Positions 37,363 to 49,832 of a DNA stretch of 64,000 bases are shown here, piece by piece; the stretch's first letter is position 1, and each line of letters opens with the position of its first letter. A program made the position numbers and the translations under genes. The notes beneath the pieces are model-generated. The model searched no databases. It was not told the DNA's origin and worked only from the letters and a program-made list of their open reading frames with translations. The DNA is from Crotalaria pallida (Eukaryota > Streptophyta > Magnoliopsida > Fabales > Fabaceae): assembly GCA_037953625.1 (NCBI GenBank), contig CM075655.1, positions 80,875,501 to 80,939,500 of the forward strand, written 5' to 3'.

Positions 37363-37535
37363 CCATGAAGTTGTAAATATTGCTTGGATGATATTTTGCA
37401 ATAATAATGTACAAAATGAAAAGTCTTGTTCTCCTTTACACTCTTATTTACCTACACTGTGCATTCGGATCAAAATCTTTCAAGCAAAAAAAAAAAATGC
37501 AAATAGTGTGATGTCTTAGAACCTCCACAAGCATA

Positions 37536-37612
37536 AAGGGTAGCCTAGTGTATAAGGCTCTTACCTGGTGAGGTATGATAAGGGTAAATATACGCAACCG
37601 TATCATTTGCAT
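37536..37612 (+). mobile_element. SINE fragment (Au-like) between HMA5 and GSTT
   Basis: GGGTAGCCTAGTGTATAAGG, then GCTCTTACCTGGTGAGGTA and ATATACGCAACCGTATC, match the phrase order of Au-type plant SINEs. It lies between the two convergent 3' ends. Confidence 0.5.
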
Positions 37613-37887
37613 CAACAAATAAGTGCTCATTTCAGCTGCCGAAAATCATATCTTCGGCTCAATAAAATTAAGTAGTGTAACTTTATTTATTTATAATGAG
37701 TAGAATAGACCACCTAGTACAAAAGTACTAACAATTTACAAAATGAACACCAACATTTTTGATGCAGTAGACAGGTGCCATGTACAACCACATCTCTTTT
37801 CTTATTTCTCAATCTTATTCACTTTTGAAAACGTCTATGAAAATATGAATATGTCACAGTTTTGCAGCAAAGATAAAGGCATGGCTT

Positions 37888-40800
37888 TCACATCTTTGCA
37901 TGCCCTCCAATCTTGTTGCTAGGCTCAGTCCCAGTTTCAGCTACCCTTGAACGCTGCTGTTCAAATTTACTTTTAGCTTTATAAAGGATATTATGTGCTT
38001 CTTCAAAGTGAGGATTTGTTGCAGTTTTTGTATCCTCAATCCACTGAAGAACTTTCTTGTACGGGGATAATATACGACTGCGATCCTTCTCATCCAAAAC
38101 CTAAGTTTATTCAAAGTTTAATTAGACATTTTATGAAGTAGTGTTGGAAGAAAAAAACAATCATATTTTATTCAACTAAAAATTTTAAGACATTGAGACA
38201 ATTTGGTTGGATATTCTTACACCCAAGTGTACTCATTTTGAAAGATATTATCCAATACTTTCAAGAGCTATTTATGAGGTAGTGCTGAATCAATGACATC
38301 AATAATTATTAAGTCAAATCCAGTTACCTCAAGTTGCATGATTTCACAAACCAGACTGAGATCTGCAATAGATGGTTTAAGGCCACCAAGCAGGAAGGGT
38401 CCATCTCCATTGAGCCAAATATCCTCCAGTTTTGATAAAGAAGATAATAAAACTTTCTCAGCTTCAGCAGCTGCTTTTGGACTCAGTGGAACGCCAGTTG
38501 CAGGTCCTAGCACAGTATTTACTGCATAATTCACTGCAAAAAAAATGGCGGGCTCTGCCAGTGAGTCAGTTTATGAGACATCCCCTTCCAATTTTTATTT
38601 TTTTTAAAAAAAAAATGTTCTCTTGCTAGAAATGTGACTTAATATTTGGCTAGTGACCAACGTAAAGCCTTTTCTTTTATAAGATGTTGATTTTAAAGCT
38701 AAATTGATAGAATGTGAACAGATTGATGTTTTCATCATTTCCAGGTGATAATTTTAATTTTACTTAATTACATGAAGCTATCCACAAGCTTTCTTAAACC
38801 TTGGTTATCCATCAAAGAAAAATGAGCAAGTACGTAATCACACGTTTCTTCGTATAAATAATCATTAAGGATGAAGGACTCATAAGTCATAAAAAGTATG
38901 CAGAAGAAAATAAACATATCATTGAATTTTCTTGTAGTTGTAGAGTGTGCCCTGATGTTCCATAGCTAGCACCCAAGTTTCCATATAACAAACTCGATTT
39001 CTCATAGCTTCATAGTAAGTCCAATAAGTAAAAGGAGTCAGTTTTCCATATAACAAACTCAATTTCTCATAGCCTCATAGGAAGTTCAATTAGTAAAAGG
39101 AGTTAGATGTGTAAAGAACCTGTTCCATATCGTAAATTAGAGTGATGCCAATCCAGTACCGAGTTAATTTTGGCTCTCTTGAAAAGATCAGTTGGATACC
39201 TGATAAATCAAGAGGGAAAGCTGTTATTATTTATATAACAAGAATAAAATTACTAGTCTTGGATGCACATTTTTATACTTCTATCCAAAAAGCATGGAAA
39301 TTAGGAATTGATTTAGATTGTGGAAAATGTGTCTTCCAGCAGTACAAGTTTAGATTTAGAATCAATACATTTCTTAAGTTATTTATGCTCTTTTGTATCA
39401 TCCTAAGCTGGACTTTCAAATGAACATCCAAATTGAGCAAAAAGAGCATAAGAAATGGACAAGGAACTCAGGTCAGGGTTTAATCTTTCCTTTAATCATT
39501 TTTAACTATTGCGTAATGAAGCAGTTCAACTGATAATTTAAAACACCCTAAGTTGTGTTTCTCCAAGACAATCACAAGCAATTCAGAACTATGGAAGCAA
39601 AAGAAATAGCTCTACTAACCAATGATCAGCTATTCCAGGAAAAGCAGAAGCAAGGTAGACAAGGATTGCATGGCTGCCAAAGAGAACAGAATTGATTATG
39701 AACATTCAATGAAATCAAAAAGTACACATTCATGACAGGGTTGTTCAAATTTGACACAACAGGATTCATAAACATTAGAAAAAGTAGACAACAAAAAAGA
39801 TGAGAATTACAAACAATACTTCATAAAATATCATACACCTCTTCCATAGGCATGGAAAAGAAAGATACATTCGTTAATCAACCACATATTTATAAAGTGA
39901 ATTGTACAAACTAAACTTCACAGAATTGAAATGTGTTCAGAAAGTGGGGAAATCATCTGACATAAGACCCAGGAAACGTTGCAAATTGGGAACTTTGAAG
40001 AACTTTGACTGTACAAAATGGTTTATCCAATATTTCACTTTCATAAGTCATGATGCACCAAGCACAGAAGATGCACAAACTACATTTAATACATTTAATA
40101 TAATTTCATTAGAAACTACTAAATCTTAGTAAATCAGATAAACATCTGAAAAGAATGCACTTTCTATGGACAATTGGACATGAGTAGATTTCATTTGAGC
40201 CTTAAGTTACAAGTATTGAATTGTACACCTCAGTTCGTAAATTACTTCAAAATAAATAAAAGGCTAGTCCTCCCGCATAGCCAAGATTTACATGAACATT
40301 AATGACATTATCAAGACATATATAACTAGAACTAAGAAACTGAAGATAAGTTACAGGATCTAACAAATCTTTGATAGTTCATTCATACATGCATCTCCTA
40401 AAAATCAAAACCATTGGCATATGAACTTTACTTCTTTTTTTCAAATAATAACAAGTGCACCACAACATCATATAAGTATTACTGTATTATTATATAAAAG
40501 TGGTTAAAACTTAAAAGCCATGGCCCTTATCAATAACTACCTCTCAGAGAGCTTGAGGCTTCCATGAACAATGGCTGGAACTTTCTGAAAAGGGTTTACT
40601 TCTGAAATCCATTAACAACCAGGGAAAGATGTTAGGTCAATAGCACAATAGACTAAAATTTTGCCCCATAACCATATCTTTGCAACAATATATGTGCTCC
40701 ATTTATAGGACCATTCACACTTCATACTCCTTCAATTGGACTTGTATTTGGCATCATCTACTTAGTGCGTGCCTTGACAAAATTTGGCATCATATTGCCT

Positions 40801-41701
40801 AGCAAGGCCTAATGACCTTATTATAAGTCGACTCGGAGGGAGTATCAATTTATGGCACTTGCTAATGACCTTATGTAGAAAGAGCACCAGTCAAAGTTAT
40901 ATTTTTGCTTGCCAAAACTATTCATTTGATTCTTTATCTTATTTATTTGTTTCAAAATGGTTCATCATCTTTTTTTTATCTCATTTTGGTCCTTTAATTT
41001 CATCGATTGTCTCGATTTGGCCCCTAACTATAATTTTAAGCATATTCCGTTAGAAAAGAATTATTATGTTAATCAATTTAACGATATATTTATAATGAAA
41101 AATGCTAAAAACTAACGTTATGGATCAAATTTAGACAAACAATCGATTAAGAAATCAAAATGAAACACAAAAGAGACGAGAAACCATTTATAAAAAAAAT
41201 AAACTAAGATAAAAGACCAAATGAACAGGTTTGCCATATATTTCTAATCACCATCAAGCTAGGATATTTAAAAACACATAAATATAATAACGAACCAAAA
41301 CCATATATGTTTAGTCATCGTAAAGCTATGGTTTTTTTATTTTATTTTATTTTATTATTTTGGTCGATATAAAAAAAATTCTTCGGTTAAAGTGCATATA
41401 AACTTATTTATTTTGATTTTAGTTTATGTCACATATAGTTACCAACCTGCGTATTGGGGAGACAGTTGTTGACGTTTGGAAATGTCTACCTTAATTTCCT
41501 CGAAGTCGATTCCGTTATACCTTTACGAAACAGAATGATATAACAAGAAGATTAGATTAGATTAGATTAGATTAGATGATACAAAATAGTAACATAGAAA
41601 ATACAATGATGATAATGTTGAATACTGAACCTGCAGAAGATGATGACTGCTCGAGATGGCTGAGACATACGATCTGCATACACTTTGAGCTTCCCCATCA
41701 T
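37888..41701 (-). CDS. GSTT1: Theta-class glutathione S-transferase (gene 1 of a pair)
   Basis: Conjugates or reduces substrates with glutathione; plant theta GSTs act mainly as glutathione peroxidases on organic hydroperoxides. Seven exons, in gene order: 41701-41631, 41520-41447, 40601-40541, 39673-39620, 39199-39120, 38533-38328, 38100-37888 (759 nt, 252 aa). All introns are GT-AG and phases match. Residues 1-80 are the thioredoxin-like domain: MSQPSR with the likely catalytic Ser13, KVPAIV with cis-Pro57, and Glu68-Ser69 for glutathione. The helical domain has VLDWHH and PSIADLSLVCEIMQLE. Residue 67 is Ser where relatives usually have Phe, next to the glutathione site. The C-terminus AKM fits a peroxisomal PTS1 variant. 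The alternative ATG three bases downstream is equally possible. The symbol denotes family, not proven orthology. Confidence 0.95.
40910..41240. mobile_element. Foldback MITE in intron 2 of the GSTT gene
   Basis: CTTGCCAAAACTATTCATTTG at about 40910 is mirrored by CAAATGAACAGGTTTGCC at about 41219. Inner blocks (TTATCTTATTTATTTG, TCATTTTGGTC, ATCGATTGTC) pair in reverse order. It accounts for much of the 845-bp intron. Confidence 0.75.
41551..41576. repeat. (ATTAG)n microsatellite in intron 1 of the GSTT gene
   Basis: Five consecutive ATTAG units inside the 110-bp intron (41521-41630). Confidence 0.9.
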
Positions 41702-42304
41702 CTCCTTCCTTCAGTGCAATCTCTGTCTGGTTCAGTATCGTTGACTTTGGAAAGCAGAGTTGAGCAGAAACACTAACCTCCAAAACTCAACAGCTAGAAC
41801 ATTCTAAGACAAGCATGATAACTGATAAGTTTGAAAGAAGTGAGATTTACATAAGAATTCCATCACCGCCTAAAACTAGACATTTTCCTTCAAACAAATA
41901 TTCCCACCGTCTCTCGGTACAAGTTTTTGGGAAAATCTTTAACATATATTAAAAAATGAGTAGTGTTAAGGAGCGTATAGAGTTAACTCTGCAATTTTAT
42001 ATTTACTTGTTTTATATAAAAAACAATATCATTAGCTCAATTGGTAAAGATGAAATCCTCAGTTGCAAGGGATCCAAGATTCGAATACCATCAAGGTGAG
42101 AATGATATTTGTGGATAATTGGTAAGGAATTTTATTTTTCAAACCCCTAGCTTTAGTCCCAAATCCCATTTTAATAGGAAAAGTCAAAAACACCCATCCG
42201 TCATCTTTCATCTTCCCACCTCAAATCCTCTTGAACCCCAAACCCCAAAACTCCAAAACCTTCTACCTCTTCCATCGGCGCCGCCACCCTCCTCTGCCAC
42301 CCGT

Positions 42305-43835
42305 TGATTTGGGTCCAATATATATAGATTTGAGCATTATTTGGACTCCCTTTTACTATGTATTTGGTTTGTTTCTCTAGCAAAGTTAGGACTTTTTATT
42401 AGATTTTAATTATTTTTAGTAGTTTAGGGTCCCTTGGAACGTTTTGATCCTTTCTGGGTATGTTTCAGGTACTTATGGAGCTTAAATGCAAAATATATTG
42501 ATGGATTTGGATAGAGGATGAAAAGAGCTTCGAAACGGTCCAAGAACGGAGTAAAACGGAGTCCGGATGAACCCGTGCGCGCCCCGGGCGTGAGGACGGA
42601 TGCGCCCCAGGCGCACAAACCGCGTGGAAGTGACGCTGGTTGGTATTTTGGCCATAACTTGAGCTACGCTTATCCAAATAAGGCGATCTTGGTATCATTT
42701 TAAAGCTAAGGAAAAGATCTACAACTTTGCCAGAAATAGCCTTGCTCAAATTCGTCCATATTCAGGGTCAAAATCAGGGCTGAAGTTGAGTGTCACACAT
42801 GAGAAAGCCCAATTTGACCAGATTATGAACAAAATAGAAGAAGAGAAGTCTAATTTGGCATCATATCTTAGATTTGGTCAGAGATTAGAAGATAGACATG
42901 GACCTTATCTATTAGATTTAATTAAGATTTATTTTATGATTTATTTTACTCTTTAAATAGAGGATTTGTAAATAGTTTTCAGTAGGTTTTAAGATCATAG
43001 AATTCAATTAGGATTAGAGAGAGGTTAGTAACATCTATTGAGAGCAAGGAGGCAAGACACAAGGATTGAAGATCTCTTGGAGAGTTAACCAGTATTATCT
43101 ATGATATGAGGTTTTCTCTTTGCTTCTGTTTTCTTTATTTCTATATGTGTAACTAAAACCTCTTGTTAGGAACATGGTGTAAATTGTATGATGTAACTTA
43201 TTTTAATTTATGATTTAGTATTTTGCTGTTTTTAATTCATGCATTAATTGAGTTCTTATTTTATACATAAATCTGGCCAATTTATGTTTTGGATTTCTTA
43301 ATTCGCAACGACAGTTGGGGTTTTGAATAGGTCATGCAATTAATGGTATATTCAGTCCAATACATAGAGATATGGTTGGATGATTATATGGCTTTTTAAT
43401 TCCCTTGTGCTGAATGGATATTTTCTTATATTGTAATTTGTTGAGAGATCAAGGATTAAATATATAGAAAATAAGGGTAATGTATAGAGACATCTAACTA
43501 TTACTATTTGAGAGGAATGGTCCATGAATTGAAGGATAATTAAAGTAAAATATAATTCATAGTTAAAATAAGTGAATCATACAATGAAACCAAGTTCCTA
43601 ACCTTTTTCTAATTGCTTTCTATACATCTTATCTCCTCAATCTTCTTCTTCTTATCTTATCTTATTTTATTGTTATTCAAATTCTTCTTCTCCTTCTAAA
43701 ATTCACTAACAAGTTGCACTAATAATTACGAATTGGTGGAAAGTTATTAGAAACAACTTTGATCCCTGTGAGACGATATTCGGTCTTCCAGACTATATTA
43801 CTTGCTGACCTAGTCCTCTTGCTAGTAAATCAACA
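42305..43835 (+). repeat. 5' LTR of element B
   Basis: 1531 bp, TGATTTGGGTCC to AAATCAACA. It contains GCGCC-CCA-GGCGC mini-hairpins near 42580-42620. Confidence 0.93.
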
Positions 43836-43841
43836 AGTTTT

Positions 43842-43858
43842 TGGCGCCGTTGCCGGGG
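43842..43858 (+). other. Primer binding site, tRNA-Asp(GUC) type (element B)
   Basis: TGGCGCCGTTGCCGGGG, 6 bases after the 5' LTR. Confidence 0.9.
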
Positions 43859-43903
43859 ATTGAAATTCGATTCTAATTTCTTTTCGGTACTTTTTGTAAT
43901 TAT

Positions 43904-44956
43904 TTGTGTAATTTGTACTTTCTCATGTACGATTATAATTGTAATAGTGATTCAGATTGTGATAGATTTATTCCTTATCCTTATCCTCCATACTATGTTG
44001 CACAAAATATAACTCCTAGGAAAGCTCAATGGGAAATAGCTCTAGAGAAATTGGAACAAGCCACTGAGGATTTTGTTAAAGATAGCAAAAATAATTTTAG
44101 ATCCCCTCGTGTTGAACCAATTCCTCCCCCTGTGGAGAAAGAAAATATCACTCCTAGCAAGGCCCAATGGGAAATAGCTCTAGATAGATTGACTCAAAAA
44201 GTTGAGGATTTTGCTAAAGATTGCAAAAATTTTAGATCCCCTCATGTTGAACCAATTCCTCCCCCTGTGGAGAAAGAGTCATGGCAAATTAACCAAGATA
44301 AATTAACTCAAAAAATTAGTAGTAATGTTCAAAAAGTTAATTTTATAGAAAAAGAAAACAGAAAAAATTTTGAGAACATAGAAATAGCACTTGAGCAAAA
44401 TTCAAAATATGTATCTGAGGAGTTACAATCATTATCAATAATTTTTGACTTTCCTAAAAAAGAGGAGGAAGTTGTGGTAATGGATGTGACCAATGATCAA
44501 TTCCCTTTAGAGGAGCAAAAATCTGAAAAAGAAATTGTGCATGATAGGTTTGAGGAAGAGGATCAAAAAATGAAAAACGAAGGTTTGAAAATTATAGAAA
44601 AAATTGAACCACCCTTGCATGAGGAATTTGTTGCTATAAAGAATTTAATTAAATCTAGTTCATACTTGGGTGATTCAAAATTTTTCTATTATATTCAGCC
44701 TAAGTACTTTTATGAAAATTATCTAGAACAATCTGAATCATTATTAGGCAATAAGAAACATGAGAAAGTAATCTTCTTGACTATTGGAGTTAACAACTTC
44801 ATGATGGATGATGGAAGAAAAGATCACCTAAGGTCTTTCCCATGGGATGTGGGCATAACTCATTATTGTTGCATCACATGGGATTTGACCCATAGAATTT
44901 GGGATCCCGGTGGATTTGTTTTGTACATAAGTTGTAGCATAGGTTTCAATTCTTAG
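43904..44956 (+). CDS. 350-aa protein of element B, gag position, unknown family
   Basis: Same length as the frame in element A and differing from it at only a handful of residues (for example in the (K/R)AQWEIAL repeats and around residues 110-140). Two tandem repeats of about 46 residues, an acidic E/K/Q-rich middle and an aromatic C-terminal part. No motif of a known enzyme. The frame begins 45 bp after the primer site and ends before the T-rich stretch. I cannot assign a function; position favours a gag-like structural role or a relic of one. Confidence 0.7.
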   Translation: MCNLYFLMYDYNCNSDSDCDRFIPYPYPPYYVAQNITPRKAQWEIALEKLEQATEDFVKDSKNNFRSPRVEPIPPPVEKENITPSKAQWEIALDRLTQKVEDFAKDCKNFRSPHVEPIPPPVEKESWQINQDKLTQKISSNVQKVNFIEKENRKNFENIEIALEQNSKYVSEELQSLSIIFDFPKKEEEVVVMDVTNDQFPLEEQKSEKEIVHDRFEEEDQKMKNEGLKIIEKIEPPLHEEFVAIKNLIKSSSYLGDSKFFYYIQPKYFYENYLEQSESLLGNKKHEKVIFLTIGVNNFMMDDGRKDHLRSFPWDVGITHYCCITWDLTHRIWDPGGFVLYISCSIGFNS

Positions 44957-46829
44957 GTAGTTTTTGTAAAAAATAAAAAAAAAAAAAAAACTTGAGGAAC
45001 AGACCTTGTGCGCCACAGGCGCACGCGGTCGCGCGCCTCAGGCACGCGGGGCTGCTGCAGATTAAGTTTGGGGGAATTTCACTCCTACCTTTTAGGAACA
45101 GATTTTTTTTTTTTAGTAATAGATATTTTTTTTATCTTATCTTTTAGGATTGGATTAGTTTTTTATCTTTTTATTTTTTTTATTTTTAGTTTTTTTTATC
45201 TTTTTATTTTTTTTTATCTTATCTTTTAGGATTGGATTAGTTTTTTATCTTTTTATTTTTTTAGGATTAGATTAGTTTTATATCTTTTAGGAATTTGTTT
45301 TATCTTTTTAGGATTAGATTTATCTTTTTAGGATTATTTTTAGAATAGATTTTTTTTTATTTTCGTTTTTTTATTTTTCTATTTTTTAGGGATAGATTTA
45401 TTTTAAGATTAGATTTGTATTTGTAGGATTTGGACCCCATTAGCCCAATTTTTTATATTGCACCCTAGGCCCCTGTACCTCACAACAAAAAAAAATATTG
45501 TCCAGTTTTTTTAGGTAGTTTTTAATTTTTATTTTTTATTTTAGGCTAGATTAGTTTGCTTGAGGACAAGCCAACATCTAAGTTTGGGGGAGTATATACA
45601 AAATAAAAATTGATTTTTCCAGACTTGAATTGTTTCCCCATATTTGGTATTGGTTTGTGTCTCTAGTGAAAGTAAGTAATTTTTCTAACCTCAAGACTTT
45701 TTCTCTTTTGATGCATGTGTATATTTAGTTTAGGACTTAGACTCATTGGCATTAGAATCTGTTTGATTGAACCGAGCATGATTGCGTACTGTGTTATTTT
45801 GATAAGGGCATTCAGAACTTATGATTAGTGAACTGACTTTAGCCAAGAGTGAGATTTTGAGCCTATTGAGGGGTAAATTTTATTTTGATATTGAGACCCC
45901 TATTTTTTCATGAGTGTGTTCACTTCGATATTGTCTTCTAGAACTTGACCTGTGACCATTTCAAAATTGATAATTGATTGCATGCATTAAGATGATTAAG
46001 GCACCTAGGATGTGTTTTTGTGGCCTTCAGATGTTTTGCATTGATAATTTTCCCTTAGTTGCCCATTTTGAGCCTTATGAGACATTATGATTTTTCTTTG
46101 GTACCTTGCATTTATTGAAATATTCTTTGTTAGTACCTTGGGAATTTTGAATGAGCAATTGAGAGGAATATAGAAAGAAAAAGTGAAAGTAATTGGAGAA
46201 GAGTGTATGAGTTCTATTTCTCTTCCAAAGGAAAAAATAAGTAAATAACAAATGTAAAGGAAGAGAATAGAAGAAAGGAAAAAAATTTGGAAAAGAAAGG
46301 AAGAATAAAATGTCCTGATGTGAGTGTGAGTCTTTATTGTATTCATTACTCATTCATAGTTTTTGAGGGAAACTTGTTTTTGTAAATATTTTTGCAAGTT
46401 AGCCTTTGTTTTATCCCTTCTTTCTTTTATCCCACCTGACACTTGTAGCCATGGCCCCATTACAACAAAAAATAAGACCTTTTGATTTTTGCATGCATTC
46501 AATAATTTCAGTGGAGATGTTGGTCTATGGTCAAGCCTATGGTAACACATTATCATTGTTGAACTTGAGTGAATTGAAAATATGACCCTGATACACTTTT
46601 GAGAGAAACAATTGAGAGGTTGAGAGTGTTCGCTAATTCTGAGTTCTGGATGGGATTGTTATGTTAACCAATATGTAATTGTGAATAGGTCATGATAATA
46701 AGAGTGTCGAAGTAGATGAGTCGTAGTCTTAGATTAGGTGTATTCATGTTGATTTAGGGAATTTGTCTTTTGTTTAGAATTTTTATTTTACTTTTGCCTG
46801 GGACATGCAAAATGCTAAGTTTGGGGGAG

Positions 46830-48359
46830 TGATTTGGGTCCAATATATATAGATTTGAGCATTATTTGGACTCCCTTTTACTATGTATTTGGTTTGTTTC
46901 TCTAGCAAAGTTAGGACTTTTTATTAGATTTTAATTATTTTTAGTAGTTTAGGGTCCCTTGGAACGTTTTGATCCTTTTTGGGTATGTTTCAGGTACTTA
47001 TGGAGTTTAAATGCAAAATATATTGATGGATTTGGATAGAGGATGAAAAGAGCTTCGAAACGGTCCAAGAACGGAGTAAAACGGAGTCCGGATGAACCCG
47101 TGCGCGCCCCGGGCGTGAGGACGGATGCGCCCCAGGCGCACAAACCGCGTGGAAGTGACGCTGGTTGGTATTTTGGCCATAACTTGAGTTACGCTTATCC
47201 AAATAAGGCGATCTTGGTATCATTTTAAATCTAAGGAAAAGATCTACAACTTTGCCAGAAATATCCTTGCTCAAATTCGTCCATCTTCAGGGTCAAAATC
47301 AGGGCTGAAGTTGAGTGTCACACATGAGAAAGCCCAATTTGACCAGATTATGAACAAAATAGAAGAAGAGAAGTCTAATTTGGCTTCATATCTTAGATTT
47401 GGCCAGAGATTAGAAGATAGACATGGACCTTATCTATTAGATTTAATTAAGATTTATTTTATGATTTATTTTACTCTTTAAATAGAGGATTTGTAAATAG
47501 TTTTCAGTAGGTTTTAAGATCATAGAATTCAATTAGGATTAGAGAGAGGTTAGTAACATCTATTGAGAGCAAGGAGGCAAGGCACAAGGATTGAAGATCT
47601 CTTGGAGAGTTAACCAGTATTGTCTATGATATGAGGTTTTCTCTTTGCTTCTGTTTTCTTTATTTCTATATGTGTAACTAAAACCTCTTGTTAGGAACAT
47701 GGTGTAAATTGTATGATGTAACTTATTTTAATTTATGATTTAGTATTTTGCTGTTTTTAATTCATGCATTAATTGAGTTCTTATTTTATACATAAATCTG
47801 GCCAATTTATGTTTTGGATTTCTTAATTCGCAACGACAGTTGGGGTTTTGAATAGGCCATGCAATTAATGGTATATTCAGTCCAATACATAGAGATATGG
47901 TTGGATGATTATATGGCTTTTTAATTCCCTTGTGCTGAATGGATATTTTCTTATATTGTAATTTGTTGAGAGATCAAGGATTAAATATATAGAAAATAAG
48001 GGTAATGTATAGAGACATCTAACTATTACTATTTGAGAGGAATGGTCCATGAATTGAAGAATAATTAAAGTAAAATATAATTCATAGTTAAAATAAGTGA
48101 ATCATACAATGAAACCAAGTTCCTAACCTTTTTCTATTGCTTTCTATACATCTTATCTCCTCAATCTTCTTCTTCTTATCTTATCTTATTTTATTGTTAT
48201 TCAAATTCTTCTTCTCCTTCTAAAATTCACTAACAAGTTGCACTAATAATTACGAATTGGTGGAAAGTTATTAGAAACAACTTTGATCCCTGTGGGACGA
48301 TATTCGGTCTTCCAGACTATATTACTTGCTGACCTAGTCCTCTTGCTAGTAAATCAACA
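46830..48359 (+). repeat. 3' LTR of element B
   Basis: 1530 bp, same ends as the 5' LTR, followed by the target duplication CCCGT. Confidence 0.93.
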
Positions 48360-48589
48360 CCCGTGCCGCCATCAATCCCACATATAATTTCTTTCTCCTT
48401 TAACTTGTTTCCTTTCATTTAGGTTTTTAGATTTTTTCTATTAGGGTTTAGGTTATGTGTTTAATAAGTTGTTTGAAGTTAGGTTTTACTTTTTTAGTTG
48501 TTTCTTGTTCATTCATTATGTTTTTAGCGAACTCATTTGTCTTCTCTTCGTTGTTAGTGTGTTTTATTTTTTTTATTTTCGGTTATGTA

Positions 48590-48790
48590 AAATTCCGACG
48601 AACCAATGTCTGGTTTATCAGAATTTCAAAATTCCGACAGATAGGTGTCGAAAATTTTTACAGTAATTAACAAAAAATAGTATTTTTCCGACATGCTTTT
48701 GTCGAAAAAACTTAGGAATTATTTGAAAATTTTCCGACAATCCAGTGTTGGAAATTTATAAATTTTTCAACATGGGGAGTCGGAAATCGT
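48590..48790. repeat. Cluster of TTCCGACA...TGTCGGAA-type hairpins
   Basis: Five hyphenated inverted repeats in a row, each about 25 bp and spaced 35-65 bp, with the pattern TTCCGAC, 5-8 variable bases, then GTCGGAAA (with substitutions). They lie inside the Mutator-like element. Such subterminal repeats are common in plant DNA transposons, where they bind transposase; that role here is inference. Confidence 0.65.
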
Positions 48791-49078
48791 ACTGTTATGT
48801 AAAAAAACATAAAAAGAAGAGCTTTATCTTGAAGAAAACATATGAATGTCCAATACACATGGATGAGGAGTTTGGGAGAAGGATGAAGGCGAAAAATGAG
48901 GGGTATGAGATTTCGGGTAGGAAGGTGGAAGGTTTTGGAGTTTTGGGATTTGGCGTTTAATGGGGTTTGGCTTTGGGTGGGAAGGTGGAAGATGAGGGAT
49001 GAGCTTTTTTGACTTTCTCTATTAAAATGGGGTTTGGGGCTAAAGCTGGGAGTTTAGGAACTAAAATTCATTTGTAAG

Positions 49079-49324
49079 TACATCTGTAAGCGTTTTTTGA
49101 GTCCGGAGATCTGCCTAATCACCAGAGCCCAACTCACCTAAACTTTTTTGTACAAAGAAAATATTAAAAACAATTGTTAATCATATAAGAATTGATAATA
49201 TTTGTATTTTTTTTTCAAAATTAACTCTATAAACATCCTTAAAACTCTAAAAACTACTCGCTCATGATACATGCGAGCGGGTAAGAGGGGTCGAGGAGGG
49301 AGCAAAGAAGATGAGTGGTTTTTA
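49079..49324. other. Intergenic, no gene
   Basis: Nothing recognised between the Mutator-like element and the next MITE. Confidence 0.5.
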
Positions 49325-49333
49325 TAAAAATAA

Positions 49334-49590
49334 GAGTGAAATACCACTCTGGTCCCTCATGTTTTTTAGATGGGACACTTTAGTTCCTCAAAATGTGGAA
49401 ATTCACTTCTAGTCCTTGAAGATTTGTTTATGGAACACTTAAGTCCCTCCGTCCACTTTGCTAACTGCCTCAACTGCGGACTTAAGTGTCCCATAAAAAA
49501 AATTTCAGGGACTAAAAATAAATTTCCACATCTTGAGGGACTAAAGTGTCCTAATTAAAAAACATGAGGGACCAAAATAATACTTTACTC
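49334..49590. mobile_element. Foldback MITE, 257 bp, 9-bp target duplication
   Basis: The arms read GGTCCCTCATGTTTTTTA, then GGACACTTTAG and AGTCC, and return as complements (CTAAAGTGTCC, AACATGAGGGACC). The flanking duplication TAAAAATAA lies at 49325-49333 and 49591-49599. Length and duplication size fit a Mutator-like MITE. Confidence 0.85.
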
Positions 49591-49832
49591 TAAAAATAAA
49601 CTGTGTTTGGATTGCTTTTTGAAAGGGAGTGGAAGGATTCAAATTTTTTTTACTTCCACTTTTGCTCCTTTCCAAAGTTGGGAAGTTTTGGAGGGATTAT
49701 ATTTTCTTACCTAAAATATCCTAAATTATCTAAATATATTTTCGTAATAATTTAATTTCATTACTCTTTTTTCATCTATAAAGCTTTCGAAAAATCTCTT
49801 TGGTTGAACAGCTTATTCATCTAATGTGTGGG

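Larger units (their letters stand above)
42305..48359 (+). mobile_element. Complete non-autonomous LTR retrotransposon, copy B (inverted relative to A)
   Basis: 6055 bp, target duplication CCCGT (42300-42304 and 48360-48364). LTRs lie at 42305-43835 and 46830-48359 and differ at about 14 positions by eye. tRNA-Asp primer site at 43842-43858, purine tract AGTTTGGGGGAG ending at 46829. Single large frame at 43904-44956. A long T-rich low-complexity stretch (45100-45400, TTTTTATC and TTAGGATTAGATT words) fills part of the interior. It sits inside a small Mutator-like element. Confidence 0.94.
42127..49069. mobile_element. Small Mutator-like element, split by element B
   Basis: After removal of element B (42305-48359 plus one target copy) about 883 bp remain. 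Left 42127-42280 and right 48912-49069 are inverted repeats: GAATTTTA at each tip, then AGCTTTAG, CCCATTTTAATAG, AAGTCAAAAA, CCAAAACTCCAAAACCTTC. The flanks ATTGGTAAG (42118-42126) and ATTTGTAAG (49070-49078) form a 9-bp target duplication with one mismatch. No transposase. The same terminal phrase (AAACCCCATTTTAAT.GGAAAAGTCA) is used by the Pack-MULE at 53173, so the two belong to one family. Confidence 0.78.
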
